47,540 nucleotides of DNA from Anaerolineae bacterium (GTDB taxonomy: Bacteria; Chloroflexota; Anaerolineae; Aggregatilineales; Phototrophicaceae): positions 1-47,540 of the forward strand of contig JALOOG010000021.1 of the NCBI GenBank assembly GCA_025454525.1, given 5' to 3'. The translations under genes and the position numbers were made by a program. Within the stretch, counting starts at the first letter, position 1. Every line of letters begins with the position of its first letter. This document shows, piece after piece, positions 15,923 through 25,439 of this stretch. The notes under the pieces are model-generated. The model did not search any database, was not told the DNA's origin, and saw nothing but the letters and a program-made list of their open reading frames with translations.

Positions 15923-18900
15923 ATGTTTAAAAATCGTTGGGGATCGGTCGGTTTAATTGCGATCGCATTAATGATGATCGCCTTACCCGCGATCCAACCC
16001 TTATTACGTGGACAATTGCCCCTATCAGCGGACGGGGTGTTACATCTGTATCGCTTAGTCAGTTTAGATCACACCTTATCCGACGGCACATTATGGGCGC
16101 GTTACGCCGCGGGCATGGCTTACGGCTATGGCGCACCCTTTTTTAACTTCTATTCTCCATCGTCGTTATATCTCATGTTAGGCTTTCACACAGTGGGCGC
16201 GTCTTTTGTACAAGCGTGGTTATGGGGCATGATCGTCTATACGCTGATTGCGGCGATCGGGGCTTATCTTTTGGGGAGCGCGTGGTTTTATCCCATTTCC
16301 CCTAAATTTGCGCCGATCGTGGGTTTGATCACCGCGGCCGGTTATCTCTACGCGCCGTATACGCTCTACGATCTTATCTGGCGCGGCACGGTGTCAGAAA
16401 TGGCCTCGTTGGCTTTATTTCCGTGGGTGTTATGGGCATTGTACCGCTTGACTGAACACGGACGGCGTAGCGACTGGATTATCGCGATCGCGCTTTACGC
16501 CGCGTTTATCCCGATGCACAATGTGATCACCCTGCACGGATCAGCCCTCATCGGGATCTATGCCTTGTTTCTGTTGACCCGAAAAAAATGGGCGCTTGGG
16601 GTGTTATTACAGTTGGGATCGGCTTTAGTTTTGCCGTTGTTGATCACTGCGTTTTTCACTTTGCCCGCCTTGACCGAAACCCGTTACGTGAAACTAGACG
16701 CGATCACCGCCGATCTGCCCGAAATTGATGTAACGCGCAATCTCACCCCCTTGAGCGCACTGTTGACTTGGCCCACCACCGCCGATCCACAACGCTTACA
16801 ACCCCCGATCCCGATTGCCTTGAGTTGGGCGCAACTTTTGATCGCGATCCTAGCGTTAGGGGTGCGTCGTTTGCGCGGGTTGGTCTTAATCAGCATTGGG
16901 TTGATCGCGCTTTTGATCTGGATGAACACCCCATCATCCGCGATCGTTTGGGAGACGATCCCCTTGATCCGCTACAGTCAATTTCCATGGCGCTTAGTGG
17001 GATTAGCGAGTCTCTTATTGGCTTTGTTGGCGGGGATCGGGGTAGGGACTTTACTCATCCGCATACCCCGCTTGGCCGCACCGATCGCTATTTTGAGCTT
17101 GATTGCGATCTTGATCTATGCGTTTCCGTTGTTGTATCCGATCTATGTGGACGATATAAATCCCATATCGATCCGCGATGCTCAACGCTTTGAGCGTGAG
17201 TCCGGTTTTGTGGTGACATCCTCATTCGGCGAATATCTACCGATCTGGAATTTTGAACCCGTGGATCCCAACGCTTTAACCACTGTCTTTGAAGAATCGC
17301 TCACGATCAATCGCCTTGTCACCCCTTCATCAATCACCGTGATCAACGAAAGTTGGGGACAAACGTGGGGTGATCTTACCCTCACCGCGCTTGAAGCAAC
17401 CGATCTCACCTTCAATTGGTTCTATTTTCCCGGTTGGCAAGCGACACTTAACGATCAAACTTTGGACTTGCGGCCAAGTGAACGCTTTGGCCTGATTCAA
17501 GCGACGATCCCCGCCGGAACACATCACCTGACCATTGCCTTACAAAATACCGATCGTCAAAATCTCGCTTGGTTGATCAGCGCGATCGGGGTAATCAGCA
17601 CGATCATCGGCTTGTTACGTCCACATGGTAAGCGCATAATGACCGATCATCATGCGACTCCAGTTCAATTGATCACCGTGATCGTGATCGCGATGATCGC
17701 CTTGTTTCTGGTGAAAGTTTTGATCATCGATCGCATCGACTCGCCGATCCGTGCCGATCGATTCGCACATGGCAATCCGCTCCCATACCCGTTAGAGGCC
17801 AATTTTGACAACTTGATCACCTTACGCGGTTATGATCGCTCACAAGCGACGCTCACAAGCGACGGAGAACTTCAATTGGATCTCTTTTGGCAAGCGCAAC
17901 AACCGCTATTCACCGATTATTCCACCGTGATCACCTTACGCGATCCCCAAGGGGATCCGATCGCCACCGCGATCGATTGGCAACCAGCTGGCCTAACGAC
18001 CCGTCATTGGCTGCCGGGCTATTACCTGCAACAACCGATCCGACTTAAGTTACCTAGAGGCAGCGCACCGGGCGATTACACGATCGATCTCGCTTTATAT
18101 GACCCGATCGGTCAAACCAGCTTACAGGTAATCGATTCAGCGGGCAATCCGATCGACGTGCGCTTACACTTAGGATCAACTTGGACGGTGATCCGACCTG
18201 ACCAACCCGATCAAGCACCGTTTGAAGGACAAGCCCTCGGCGCGGATCTCGCGGTCAAATGGCAAAGCAACTTACCTTCTAGCGCCGAAGTCGGAGATCC
18301 GGTCACGATCAATTGGCTCTGGAAAATCACCGATAGGCTTGATCCGACTTTACCGATCCGCTTGATTTGGCAACAAGCCGAACAAATTGTCGCGGAGATA
18401 CCGATCACACCCGTCACCCATTACCCGATCACCGAATGGGGGGTAGGGGATGTTTGGGGCGATCTAAAACAGGTTTATGTACCGGCCATGTTGCCACAAG
18501 GGGATTATGAAGTGGCCCTTCAACGGGGAGCAGCGGTGATTCCATGGGGGATAATGACGATCACCACCCCTGAACGCCTCTTTAATCCACCGATCCTCCC
18601 GTATACATCGGATGTGCGTTGGGAGAACGGCATGAGGTTGTTAGGATATACCATTGAACCAACGATCACCTTGTATTGGACGACGGATCAATCGATCCCC
18701 GCTGATTTACATCTGTTTGTACAAGTTCTGAATGAACAGGGACAATTGGTGCGCCAATTTGCGGGGAGCATCCCGCGTCGTACCACCAGTTGGATCACGG
18801 ATGAAGTGATTCAAGTAGACAGTGGGATCGCTTTTCCGACAGAGGCGGGTTATCAAGTGATCGTCGGTTGGTATGATCAGATGAGTGGGACGCGGGTTAC

Positions 18901-18940
18901 AATCGGTAATGAGGTCGATTTTATGGTGATTGAGCGGTAA
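15923..18940 (+). CDS. PTPS-related integral membrane protein, GT-C-like
   Basis: This is a 1005-residue membrane protein. Residues 1-420 contain about ten to twelve hydrophobic segments. An early loop, LSADGVLHLYRLVSLD, and YGYGAPFFNFYSPSSLYL match the 6-pyruvoyl-tetrahydropterin synthase-related membrane family common in Chloroflexota, whose architecture resembles GT-C glycosyltransferases using lipid-phosphate sugars. A soluble domain, two more membrane helices near 550-600 and about 400 residues of beta-rich, probably extracytoplasmic sequence follow. Two ATGs are adjacent (15920, 15923); AGAGG at 15914-15918 fits the second better. A GT4 gene starts 19 nt downstream, placing it in a glycan assembly operon. 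No acceptor can be inferred. Confidence 0.7.
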   Translation: MFKNRWGSVGLIAIALMMIALPAIQPLLRGQLPLSADGVLHLYRLVSLDHTLSDGTLWARYAAGMAYGYGAPFFNFYSPSSLYLMLGFHTVGASFVQAWLWGMIVYTLIAAIGAYLLGSAWFYPISPKFAPIVGLITAAGYLYAPYTLYDLIWRGTVSEMASLALFPWVLWALYRLTEHGRRSDWIIAIALYAAFIPMHNVITLHGSALIGIYALFLLTRKKWALGVLLQLGSALVLPLLITAFFTLPALTETRYVKLDAITADLPEIDVTRNLTPLSALLTWPTTADPQRLQPPIPIALSWAQLLIAILALGVRRLRGLVLISIGLIALLIWMNTPSSAIVWETIPLIRYSQFPWRLVGLASLLLALLAGIGVGTLLIRIPRLAAPIAILSLIAILIYAFPLLYPIYVDDINPISIRDAQRFERESGFVVTSSFGEYLPIWNFEPVDPNALTTVFEESLTINRLVTPSSITVINESWGQTWGDLTLTALEATDLTFNWFYFPGWQATLNDQTLDLRPSERFGLIQATIPAGTHHLTIALQNTDRQNLAWLISAIGVISTIIGLLRPHGKRIMTDHHATPVQLITVIVIAMIALFLVKVLIIDRIDSPIRADRFAHGNPLPYPLEANFDNLITLRGYDRSQATLTSDGELQLDLFWQAQQPLFTDYSTVITLRDPQGDPIATAIDWQPAGLTTRHWLPGYYLQQPIRLKLPRGSAPGDYTIDLALYDPIGQTSLQVIDSAGNPIDVRLHLGSTWTVIRPDQPDQAPFEGQALGADLAVKWQSNLPSSAEVGDPVTINWLWKITDRLDPTLPIRLIWQQAEQIVAEIPITPVTHYPITEWGVGDVWGDLKQVYVPAMLPQGDYEVALQRGAAVIPWGIMTITTPERLFNPPILPYTSDVRWENGMRLLGYTIEPTITLYWTTDQSIPADLHLFVQVLNEQGQLVRQFAGSIPRRTTSWITDEVIQVDSGIAFPTEAGYQVIVGWYDQMSGTRVTIGNEVDFMVIER

Positions 18941-18959
18941 ATGGCTTAAAGGAGATACG

Positions 18960-20366
18960 ATGCGAATTGTGATGTTTTCTGTTAACCCCTTGTTTCCGGG
19001 CTATGTAATGGGAGGTGCGCCGAAACACCTGCAAAACATCGCACTATACTTAGGGGCCTTAGGACATGAGGTGACGATCCTCTGTACCCAAAGTCCAAAA
19101 TCAAAAGACCCGTTTACATGGGCGGATCGGGTGCAAGTGTTACCGATCTTACGCTTTCGCCAACCTTTTCCCGCACCGTATGCCGTGCCGGCTTATGATC
19201 TTGCCGCCATTGTGCAGACAATGGGCGAATATCTGGCACAGGCCGATCGCTTTTACATGCACGACGGTGAATTGTTGTTCCCGTATCTTTATCAGGACAT
19301 TCCGACGGTGGTCTCGTTACGCGATAACGTTTATCCAGAGACGATCCACGGAGGATTTTTATTTGCGGGACATCGATTGATCTTAATTTCAGAGTATTCA
19401 CGCCACTATTATGCGGCCACTGTAGGGCGCTTTTTCCCAGAATTGCATGAACGCACGATCGTGATCCATAACGGCCTAGATTGGGAACGTTTTAAACCGA
19501 CTCCACCATCGGAAGAATTGTTGAATTTGCTCTCATTTGACCCGTCTGAACATAGGGTGATCTTGCATCCACATCGCCCCGAAGCGACCAAAGGCATCCG
19601 ACAAACCTTAGCGGTGATCGATCTCTTGGTGCATCAATACGGCATGACCACGATCAAAACCTTGATCCCCAAGTGGTTAGATGTGCAGGAATCGCCGGAT
19701 CTATTGGCTTTTTATCAGCAGATCGAACAGGAGATCGAAGCGCGTCAATTAGGCGATCATATCGTGTTTCATGAATGGATTCCCCAACGCCTCATGCCTG
19801 AATATTACAGCCTTGGAGACGTTACCTTCTCATTAGGGTCATTTCCAGAATCGTTCGGGAACGCGGTCTATGAGTCATTAGGATGTGGCACGCCGTCCAT
19901 CGCGGCTAGGATCTCAACCCATCGCGAGTTATTGCCGGATGGATTGTTGGACAAAGTAGATTTTGATGATGCTGAAGCCGCCGCCGCTATTGCTGCGTCG
20001 ATCATTCAAAGCAGTCGGCGCACCTCACCCGAAACGCTTGCTTATCTAAAAACCTATTATTCCATTGAGCGTCAATTACAAGCATACGCCGATGTCATTC
20101 TGAACGCGGAGATCGCCTCTCCGATGCAATATCGCCACGCGCCGATTGACGAGTCCACCCGCTTTAAACTTGCGCCATGGTGTTATGCAAATGCGTTAGG
20201 GCGCGTGTATCACGATTTTCGGGCGGATTATGCGTCCTTAGGCGTATTAGGGACGTTACTAGATCAACATCAAGACGGCATTACCTTTACCGATGCCCGT
20301 CAAGCCGATCTGCGTGATGAGGATATTTTGCGGTGGTATCGAGAAGGGTACTTAGTGCCGATGTGA
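18960..20366 (+). CDS. Glycosyltransferase family 4 with extra C-terminal domain
   Basis: The GT-B fold is evident: an N-terminal donor-side glycine region (NPLFPGYVMGGAPKHLQNIALYLGALGHEV) and a C-terminal catalytic motif FSLGSFPESFGNAVYESLGCGTPSIA, where the first Glu of ESFG...YE is the family E-x7-E. About 80 residues after the GT-B core (from TRFKLAPWCYANALGRVY to the end) are not part of a standard GT4 and resemble a small winged-helix or PqqD-like module. The start at 18960 is chosen for AAAGGAG (18948-18954), rather than an ATG at 18930 inside the upstream gene. Confidence 0.85.
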   Translation: MRIVMFSVNPLFPGYVMGGAPKHLQNIALYLGALGHEVTILCTQSPKSKDPFTWADRVQVLPILRFRQPFPAPYAVPAYDLAAIVQTMGEYLAQADRFYMHDGELLFPYLYQDIPTVVSLRDNVYPETIHGGFLFAGHRLILISEYSRHYYAATVGRFFPELHERTIVIHNGLDWERFKPTPPSEELLNLLSFDPSEHRVILHPHRPEATKGIRQTLAVIDLLVHQYGMTTIKTLIPKWLDVQESPDLLAFYQQIEQEIEARQLGDHIVFHEWIPQRLMPEYYSLGDVTFSLGSFPESFGNAVYESLGCGTPSIAARISTHRELLPDGLLDKVDFDDAEAAAAIAASIIQSSRRTSPETLAYLKTYYSIERQLQAYADVILNAEIASPMQYRHAPIDESTRFKLAPWCYANALGRVYHDFRADYASLGVLGTLLDQHQDGITFTDARQADLRDEDILRWYREGYLVPM

Positions 20367-20372
20367 ACGTAA

Positions 20373-20425
20373 GGCGGATATTTCCAATGAATTGCAAGTC
20401 AGGATCGACAAGGAAAAAATCCGCC
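20373..20425. terminator. Inverted repeat between convergent genes
   Basis: GGCGGAT (20373-20379) and ATCCGCC (20419-20425) pair across a 39-nt spacer, extended by partial TTTCC/GGAAA pairing. It lies between the GT4 stop and the convergent AhpD-like gene and could act in both directions. The long loop keeps confidence low. Confidence 0.35.
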
Positions 20426-20433
20426 CATTCAAG

Positions 20434-20979
20434 TTACGAATCGGATGTCAAGAAAGGGACAATCGGGTGTTCCGGTTCGGTTTCGGCAAGAATGTTAAAG
20501 TAGTTGGTAAAGATATTCAGTACCACTATCCCAACGACTTCAACGATCTCTTTTTCGGTTAATCCGGCAGCACGAGCCGCCGCCAATTCTTGATCGGTCA
20601 CATGCCCACGTTGAGTCACGATCAGTCGGGCTAAGGTGAGGATTGCGGCGGACCGGGGTTCACTGCTTCTAAATTGTCGTGCTTCAAAGATGACATCATC
20701 GGGGACTCCGGCGCGTTGTGCGCCCACCACATGGGATGCAAGGCAATAGGGGCAGCGGTTATATTCTGCAACCGCCACCGCGATCAACTCGCGTAAATGA
20801 CGCGGTAAAGTGCCAACCATCGCGGAACTAAAATCAATATACCCGTCCAATAGGCTAGGCGAATTGACCATTATGTTCATCATAGGGGGGACGTTACCGT
20901 ATTTGCTTTGGGCTTTAGCGATGACCTCGTGGGTTCTTTTGTTCCCATCTTCAACGTTGACGGGGATGATCCTGCTCAC
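20434..20979 (-). CDS. Carboxymuconolactone decarboxylase/AhpD-like protein
   Basis: The 181-residue helical protein carries the AhpD-type redox motif C-P-Y-C-x-x-x-H (NRCPYCLASHV), with a preceding Glu in ELIAVAVAEYN. This is the peroxidase-related branch of the carboxymuconolactone decarboxylase family. Such proteins reduce peroxides using the Cys pair; the electron donor is unknown. The start is GTG at 20979 with AGGAG about 10 nt upstream. It is in the same orientation as the DUF1028 gene, 69 nt away, and opposes the flanking glycosyltransferase genes. Confidence 0.85.
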   Translation of the reverse strand: MSRIIPVNVEDGNKRTHEVIAKAQSKYGNVPPMMNIMVNSPSLLDGYIDFSSAMVGTLPRHLRELIAVAVAEYNRCPYCLASHVVGAQRAGVPDDVIFEARQFRSSEPRSAAILTLARLIVTQRGHVTDQELAAARAAGLTEKEIVEVVGIVVLNIFTNYFNILAETEPEHPIVPFLTSDS

Positions 20980-21048
20980 AGTCTTAAACTCCTGCTTACT
21001 GAAAGTAAAATAAAATGATGTTTCTTAGACGTTTTTCGCCTCTGCTCC

Positions 21049-21951
21049 TTACACTTGTGCTAATGCGGTGATCCGTTTGAGTAATCCTTCTGTCTTGAGC
21101 GGATTTGACTCAGCATACCGGATCGCACATTCTACCCACATCGGCTGTAAGGTGAATAGTTCTCGGAAAATCGGTTCTGCATGATCAAAATGCCCTTCAT
21201 CCGCCAGATTCAGCGCATACCAGAAACGAATTTGTGAGTCGTTCGGGTCAAGTTTCATCGCTTCTTCATAACGTTTGATCGCGCCATTCAGATCGCCTTT
21301 GCTTACCAATTCTTCGGCTTCGCCCGTGATCTTGTAGGCATATTCACGGTTAAAAATCCGTTCTAATTCTAAAACGGGTTCAGGGTGATCGTCTACCCGC
21401 ACATCAAAAATCACACCCTCCCAATCCGCGGTGGGCAACGTACCAGAGACGATCTTTAATGCGGCCGATTGTTGACCCCGAAAATCACCGCCGACCTCTT
21501 GGGCCGCTTTCAACGCCGCGATGATCCGTTGCGCCAAATTCCCAGAAGCCGACTCAAATGCTGCCGCCATCACCGACGGTACAGTGTCATTTAACATCAT
21601 GTTCGCCTGTACCGCGAATCCTTCACCCACCCGGTGTCCAGCATAGCGAATGGTGTGTGTTCCGGTGTGTGCGGCCGCGTGACCTTTTGCGTCTACCATG
21701 CCGATCTGACGGACATTCGCATGAGCATCCGCCGACACCGCCGCCGCTAGGGCTTCTGGGGCGGTATGACCGTTTCGCATCAAAGTTAATCCGCTTGATC
21801 CGTGTGACTTGCGCGAAAGTGCTTGGGTCGCCACCGCTCCGACTCCTGCCTCTGCCCACGGACAGGTACGGCCAACACCCGGAAGGGCGGTTTCCACCGC
21901 AACGCCGATCTCACCTGTGGCCGCATCTCGGGCGACAATTGAATAGGTCAT
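21049..21951 (-). CDS. DUF1028 protein with C-terminal TPR
   Basis: Residues 1-210 match DUF1028, an Ntn-hydrolase-like family: MTYSIVARDAATGEIGVAVET, GVGAVATQA, NGHTAPEALAA, GFAVQANMML and GGDFRGQQSAAL are the conserved blocks. Residues 215-290 form at least one clear TPR (GDLNGAIKRYEEAMKLDPND) and probably a second, DEGHFDHAEPIFRELFTLQP. DUF1028 proteins are found beside peptidase genes in many bacteria, but their reaction is not established. AAAGG precedes the ATG. Confidence 0.85.
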   Translation of the reverse strand: MTYSIVARDAATGEIGVAVETALPGVGRTCPWAEAGVGAVATQALSRKSHGSSGLTLMRNGHTAPEALAAAVSADAHANVRQIGMVDAKGHAAAHTGTHTIRYAGHRVGEGFAVQANMMLNDTVPSVMAAAFESASGNLAQRIIAALKAAQEVGGDFRGQQSAALKIVSGTLPTADWEGVIFDVRVDDHPEPVLELERIFNREYAYKITGEAEELVSKGDLNGAIKRYEEAMKLDPNDSQIRFWYALNLADEGHFDHAEPIFRELFTLQPMWVECAIRYAESNPLKTEGLLKRITALAQV

Positions 21952-22152
21952 AAATCGCTACCTTTCTTTTAGATACGATCTGTAATAGAAGTGTAAACGT
22001 CTGTGATGCAGTCCCTGTGAGAACTTGGTTAGAGTTTTCCCTAATTTTGGCATAAAGTGGGTAAGAAAGGTGAGATCTAAGTTTTCTAACCTAAGTCACC
22101 CTCATCTTACATTGATGTAGACACGTCATACTCAAATTAGGATAATCACCAG

Positions 22153-23187
22153 ATGTTAAAGACGGATCTAATCGTGAATTTATCTTTACACACCACCCCA
22201 ACCGTATTTGAAACGTTTCAGGCGGAATGGAACGACTTACTTCGCCGGAGTCCGAATGACAGTGTATTTAGTACCCTGCAATGGCAATCGCAATGGTGGG
22301 CCGCCTATCAACCGGGCGAGTTGATGGTCTTTAGCGCACACGATGAAAACAACCGCTTGATCGGGATTGCACCTTGGTTTATTGAGACTCGCGCTGATGG
22401 TGAACGGGTAGTACGCGGGATCGGGTGTGTGGATGTCACCGATTATGTGGATGTGATCATCGATCAGGCTTGTTATAGTCAAGTCTTAAGTCATTTTGCC
22501 GCCTCACTCTATGAACAACGTGCCAAGTATGACCGGATCAACCTATGTAATGTCCCACACCAATCCCCTACGCTAACCCACTTTCCTCAATGGTTAGAAC
22601 AACACCAATTTACCGTCACCCTTGAACAACAAGAGGTTTGTCCCGTGATCGAATTACCCGATGACTGGGAAGGCTATATGAACCTCTTAGACAAAAAAGA
22701 ACGCCATGAATTGCGCCGTAAGATGCGTCGGACAGGTGGGGATGAAGTTGAATGGTATATCGTGGATGATCGTCATAACCTTGAGGATCACCTAGAGTTG
22801 TTCCTGAAGTTAATGGCCGAAAGCGCGCCCTATAAAGCCGAGTTTTTAGCAGATCAGAAAAACACCGCTTTTTTTAAGCGTGTGATGCCAGAAATGTACG
22901 CACAAGGGTGGTTACAACTGGCTTTTTTGACGATCAACGGTGAAGCAGCGGCAACTTATCTCAACTTTGACTATCAAAATCATATTCAAGTCTATAATTC
23001 AGGGCTATCCAAGAAACATCTCAATGCCAGTCCGGGTGTGTTGCTGTTGGCACATTTGATCCGTAATGCGATCGATCATCAGTATCATATTTTCGATTTC
23101 CTACGGGGTAATGAAGAATATAAGTATCGGATGGGGGGTAAAGATCACCCCGTCTATATGGTGAAGGCTCAATTGAGTAGAGAGTGA
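22153..23187 (+). CDS. BioF2-like GNAT acyltransferase (FemAB/CelD-like)
   Basis: The 344-residue protein fits the GNAT_6/BioF2-like family: an N-terminal W..L......VFSTLQWQSQWW segment, then a second GNAT half with KERHELRRKMRR, LAFLTINGEAAATYLNFDY and FDFLRGNEEYKYRMG. These enzymes N-acylate sugars or amino groups during exopolysaccharide or cell envelope synthesis. The context supports this: a GT4 gene follows 6 nt later and a GT2 gene after that. AGGA lies 10 nt before the ATG. The acyl donor and acceptor are unknown. Confidence 0.8.
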   Translation: MLKTDLIVNLSLHTTPTVFETFQAEWNDLLRRSPNDSVFSTLQWQSQWWAAYQPGELMVFSAHDENNRLIGIAPWFIETRADGERVVRGIGCVDVTDYVDVIIDQACYSQVLSHFAASLYEQRAKYDRINLCNVPHQSPTLTHFPQWLEQHQFTVTLEQQEVCPVIELPDDWEGYMNLLDKKERHELRRKMRRTGGDEVEWYIVDDRHNLEDHLELFLKLMAESAPYKAEFLADQKNTAFFKRVMPEMYAQGWLQLAFLTINGEAAATYLNFDYQNHIQVYNSGLSKKHLNASPGVLLLAHLIRNAIDHQYHIFDFLRGNEEYKYRMGGKDHPVYMVKAQLSRE

Positions 23188-23193
23188 TCGCTT

Positions 23194-24456
23194 GTGGGCA
23201 GAATCAAGCACCTTGCAATTTTGAGTGTGCATACCAGTCCCTTGGCCGCGTTAGGGGGGAAAAAAACCGGTGGTATGAACGTTTACGTTCGCGAACTTGC
23301 CAAAGCGATCGCCCACCATGGCCTCGCTGTGGACATTTTTACCCGTCGTGAATCGCTTGATCAACCGGAGATCGATTATTCTTTAGGGCAAGGAGTGCGC
23401 GTCGTGCATGTTTATGCAGGCGCGCCGATCCCACTTGATCCGACCGATGTTTATCCCCATGTGCAGCAATTTTCGGCCGGCGTGATTGCCTTTGCCACCA
23501 AGCAAAATGTGATCTACGATTTTGTGTATGCCAATTACTGGTTAAGTGGGTGGGTGGGCCACAAACTCAAAGAGGTCTGGGGGACTCCCTTTGCCCAGAT
23601 GTTTCATACCCTTGGCCACATGAAAAACCGGATTGACACCAGTTACAACGGAATGTCATTACCCGATGTGCGGATTCGCGTTGAGACGCAAATCGTTGGC
23701 TGGGCCGATCGTTTGATCGCCGCCACACCCGCCGAACAAACTCAATTGCTCTGGTTATACCGTGCCGATCCCCGTAAGATCGCGATCGTACCCCCCGGCG
23801 TAGATTCGGAACGCTTTCATCCCGTGGATCGCTTAGAGGCCCGCGCCACGTTAGGGATCGGGTCAGATGAGCCGTTTTTGCTGTTTGTGGGGCGGATTGA
23901 ACCCCTCAAAGCCGTCGATTCGATTCTTGAGGCGATCTGTCTCTTGCGAATGCGTGATCCGCAATCATTGATCAAGGCGCGTGTTGCAATCATCGGCGGC
24001 AATGCTGGCAACCCCGAATTAGAGCGTTTGATCGCGTTATCGCATCAAATGGGGCTTAATGATCTGGTGCAATTTTTGGGGGCAAAATCTCAAACCGAAT
24101 TGCCGATTTATTATGCGGCGGCGACAGCCGTGATCATGCCGTCCGATTACGAGTCATTCGGCATGGTTGCATTAGAAGCAATGGCATCTGGCACGCCTGT
24201 GATTGCGACTGAAGTCGGTGGGTTAGCGTATTTGGTGCGTGATAACCAGACCGGGTATCTTGTCCCAGTGCGTGAGCCAGAGGTATTATCGCAACGCATT
24301 CAAACCTTGCTCACCGATCCGATCACTCAAGCACGTTTAGGTCACAATGCCGCTGAATACGCCCGTTCTTATGCGTGGGATCACATCGCTGAACAATTGA
24401 TCGGGGTGTTTGAAGGCTATTTTACCGGACGTAAACAGAATCGTCGTACAGAGTAG
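23194..24456 (+). CDS. Glycosyltransferase family 4, MshA/sucrose synthase-like
   Basis: A retaining GT-B transferase of 420 residues. The N-terminus HTSPLAALGGKKTGGMNVYV is close to that of MshA, the UDP-GlcNAc:inositol-3-phosphate transferase, and sucrose-phosphate synthases. The phosphate-binding part reads FVGRIEPLKAVDSIL, and the catalytic E-x7-E lies in PSDYESFGMVALEAMASGTPVIATEVGG. The start is GTG at 23194, 6 nt after the acyltransferase stop. The adjacent envelope genes point to polysaccharide or glycolipid synthesis rather than mycothiol; no mshB, mshC or mshD homologue is present. Confidence 0.88.
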   Translation: MGRIKHLAILSVHTSPLAALGGKKTGGMNVYVRELAKAIAHHGLAVDIFTRRESLDQPEIDYSLGQGVRVVHVYAGAPIPLDPTDVYPHVQQFSAGVIAFATKQNVIYDFVYANYWLSGWVGHKLKEVWGTPFAQMFHTLGHMKNRIDTSYNGMSLPDVRIRVETQIVGWADRLIAATPAEQTQLLWLYRADPRKIAIVPPGVDSERFHPVDRLEARATLGIGSDEPFLLFVGRIEPLKAVDSILEAICLLRMRDPQSLIKARVAIIGGNAGNPELERLIALSHQMGLNDLVQFLGAKSQTELPIYYAAATAVIMPSDYESFGMVALEAMASGTPVIATEVGGLAYLVRDNQTGYLVPVREPEVLSQRIQTLLTDPITQARLGHNAAEYARSYAWDHIAEQLIGVFEGYFTGRKQNRRTE

Positions 24457-24461
24457 GCAAC

Positions 24462-25388
24462 GTGAGCGATCATCCTTTGGTGAGTGTGATCATTCCGGTT
24501 TACAACGCCGCGGCTTATATCAAACGGGCGATCGATAGCGCTTTAGGGCAGACCTATCCCAACCTTGAGATCATCTTGATTGATGATGGTTCCACCGATC
24601 AAAGTGCCGCTTTGATTCAACAGCATTACGGGCAGGATCGGCGCGTGCGCTATGGGTATCAGGTCAATCAAGGCGTGTCTGCTGCGCGTAATCGTGGAGT
24701 GCAATCGGCACAAGGGGAATTTGTCCATTTTTTAGACTCTGATGATTGGCTTGATCCGACCAAAATCGAAAAAAGTTATCGTTTGTTCGAGTCTAATCCA
24801 GCGATCGCCGTCGTTTATGGACATGGGATCGCAATGCACCCAGACGGAATGACTCCGATCCCCTTAGATCAACCGCCGCTCCCATCGGGAGATGTTTTTT
24901 GCGAATGGTTAACCGGGACAATGGCCGGCGGCAAGCATGGAGTCACGCCGTCGTTTATGGTAAAACGTGCGGCGATCTTAGAAGTCGGCGGTTTTGATCC
25001 GACGATTACCCTCGCTGAAGATTGGGATTTATGGTTACGCTTAGCCGAACGTTACCCCTTTGCCGCTTTATCCGAGAAACTGGTCTATTACACCACTCGC
25101 CCCGACGGATTACACGCACAAGCCTTAAAAATGGCGATCGGACGGTTAGAGATCTATCAAAAGACCCGATCCTCTCCGCGTGTCCATGAGTGTTTAAGTG
25201 ATGCCGAATATGATCGATTGTTAGCCGGCCGTTGGCATGTGGTGGCGATGCGCCACTGGGAGCAGCATCAACGCGCACAGGCCCGCAAAGCGTTTCAGAC
25301 CGCGAATCGTTATGATCCGTCTAATCGTTGGAAACGACGGCTCTTTAGCCTACTCACTTATCTATTTCCCGCATCTATTCTGGAATGA
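24462..25388 (+). CDS. Glycosyltransferase family 2
   Basis: An inverting GT-A transferase. The N-terminal VSVIIPVYNAAAYIKRAIDSAL, the DDGSTD nucleotide-binding motif, the DSDDW metal motif and a later AEDWDLWLRLA (catalytic E-D region) are all visible. It has no membrane helices. The start is GTG at 24462, 5 nt after the preceding GT4 stop. It ends the BioF2-GT4-GT2 operon and is followed by the hairpin at 25397-25427. Confidence 0.88.
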   Translation: MSDHPLVSVIIPVYNAAAYIKRAIDSALGQTYPNLEIILIDDGSTDQSAALIQQHYGQDRRVRYGYQVNQGVSAARNRGVQSAQGEFVHFLDSDDWLDPTKIEKSYRLFESNPAIAVVYGHGIAMHPDGMTPIPLDQPPLPSGDVFCEWLTGTMAGGKHGVTPSFMVKRAAILEVGGFDPTITLAEDWDLWLRLAERYPFAALSEKLVYYTTRPDGLHAQALKMAIGRLEIYQKTRSSPRVHECLSDAEYDRLLAGRWHVVAMRHWEQHQRAQARKAFQTANRYDPSNRWKRRLFSLLTYLFPASILE

Positions 25389-25396
25389 GAGAAGGA

Positions 25397-25427
25397 CAAG
25401 AGCGGAGTCATTGCGACTCCGCTCTTG
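25397..25427. terminator. Strong symmetric hairpin between convergent genes
   Basis: Perfect 13-nt arms CAAGAGCGGAGTC (25397-25409) and GACTCCGCTCTTG (25415-25427) surround ATTGC. It lies between the GT2 stop and the kinase stop. Neither strand has a real U-tract after the stem (GTATATG on plus), so any termination may be hairpin- or factor-driven. Confidence 0.6.
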
Positions 25428-25439
25428 TATATGTTGTGG

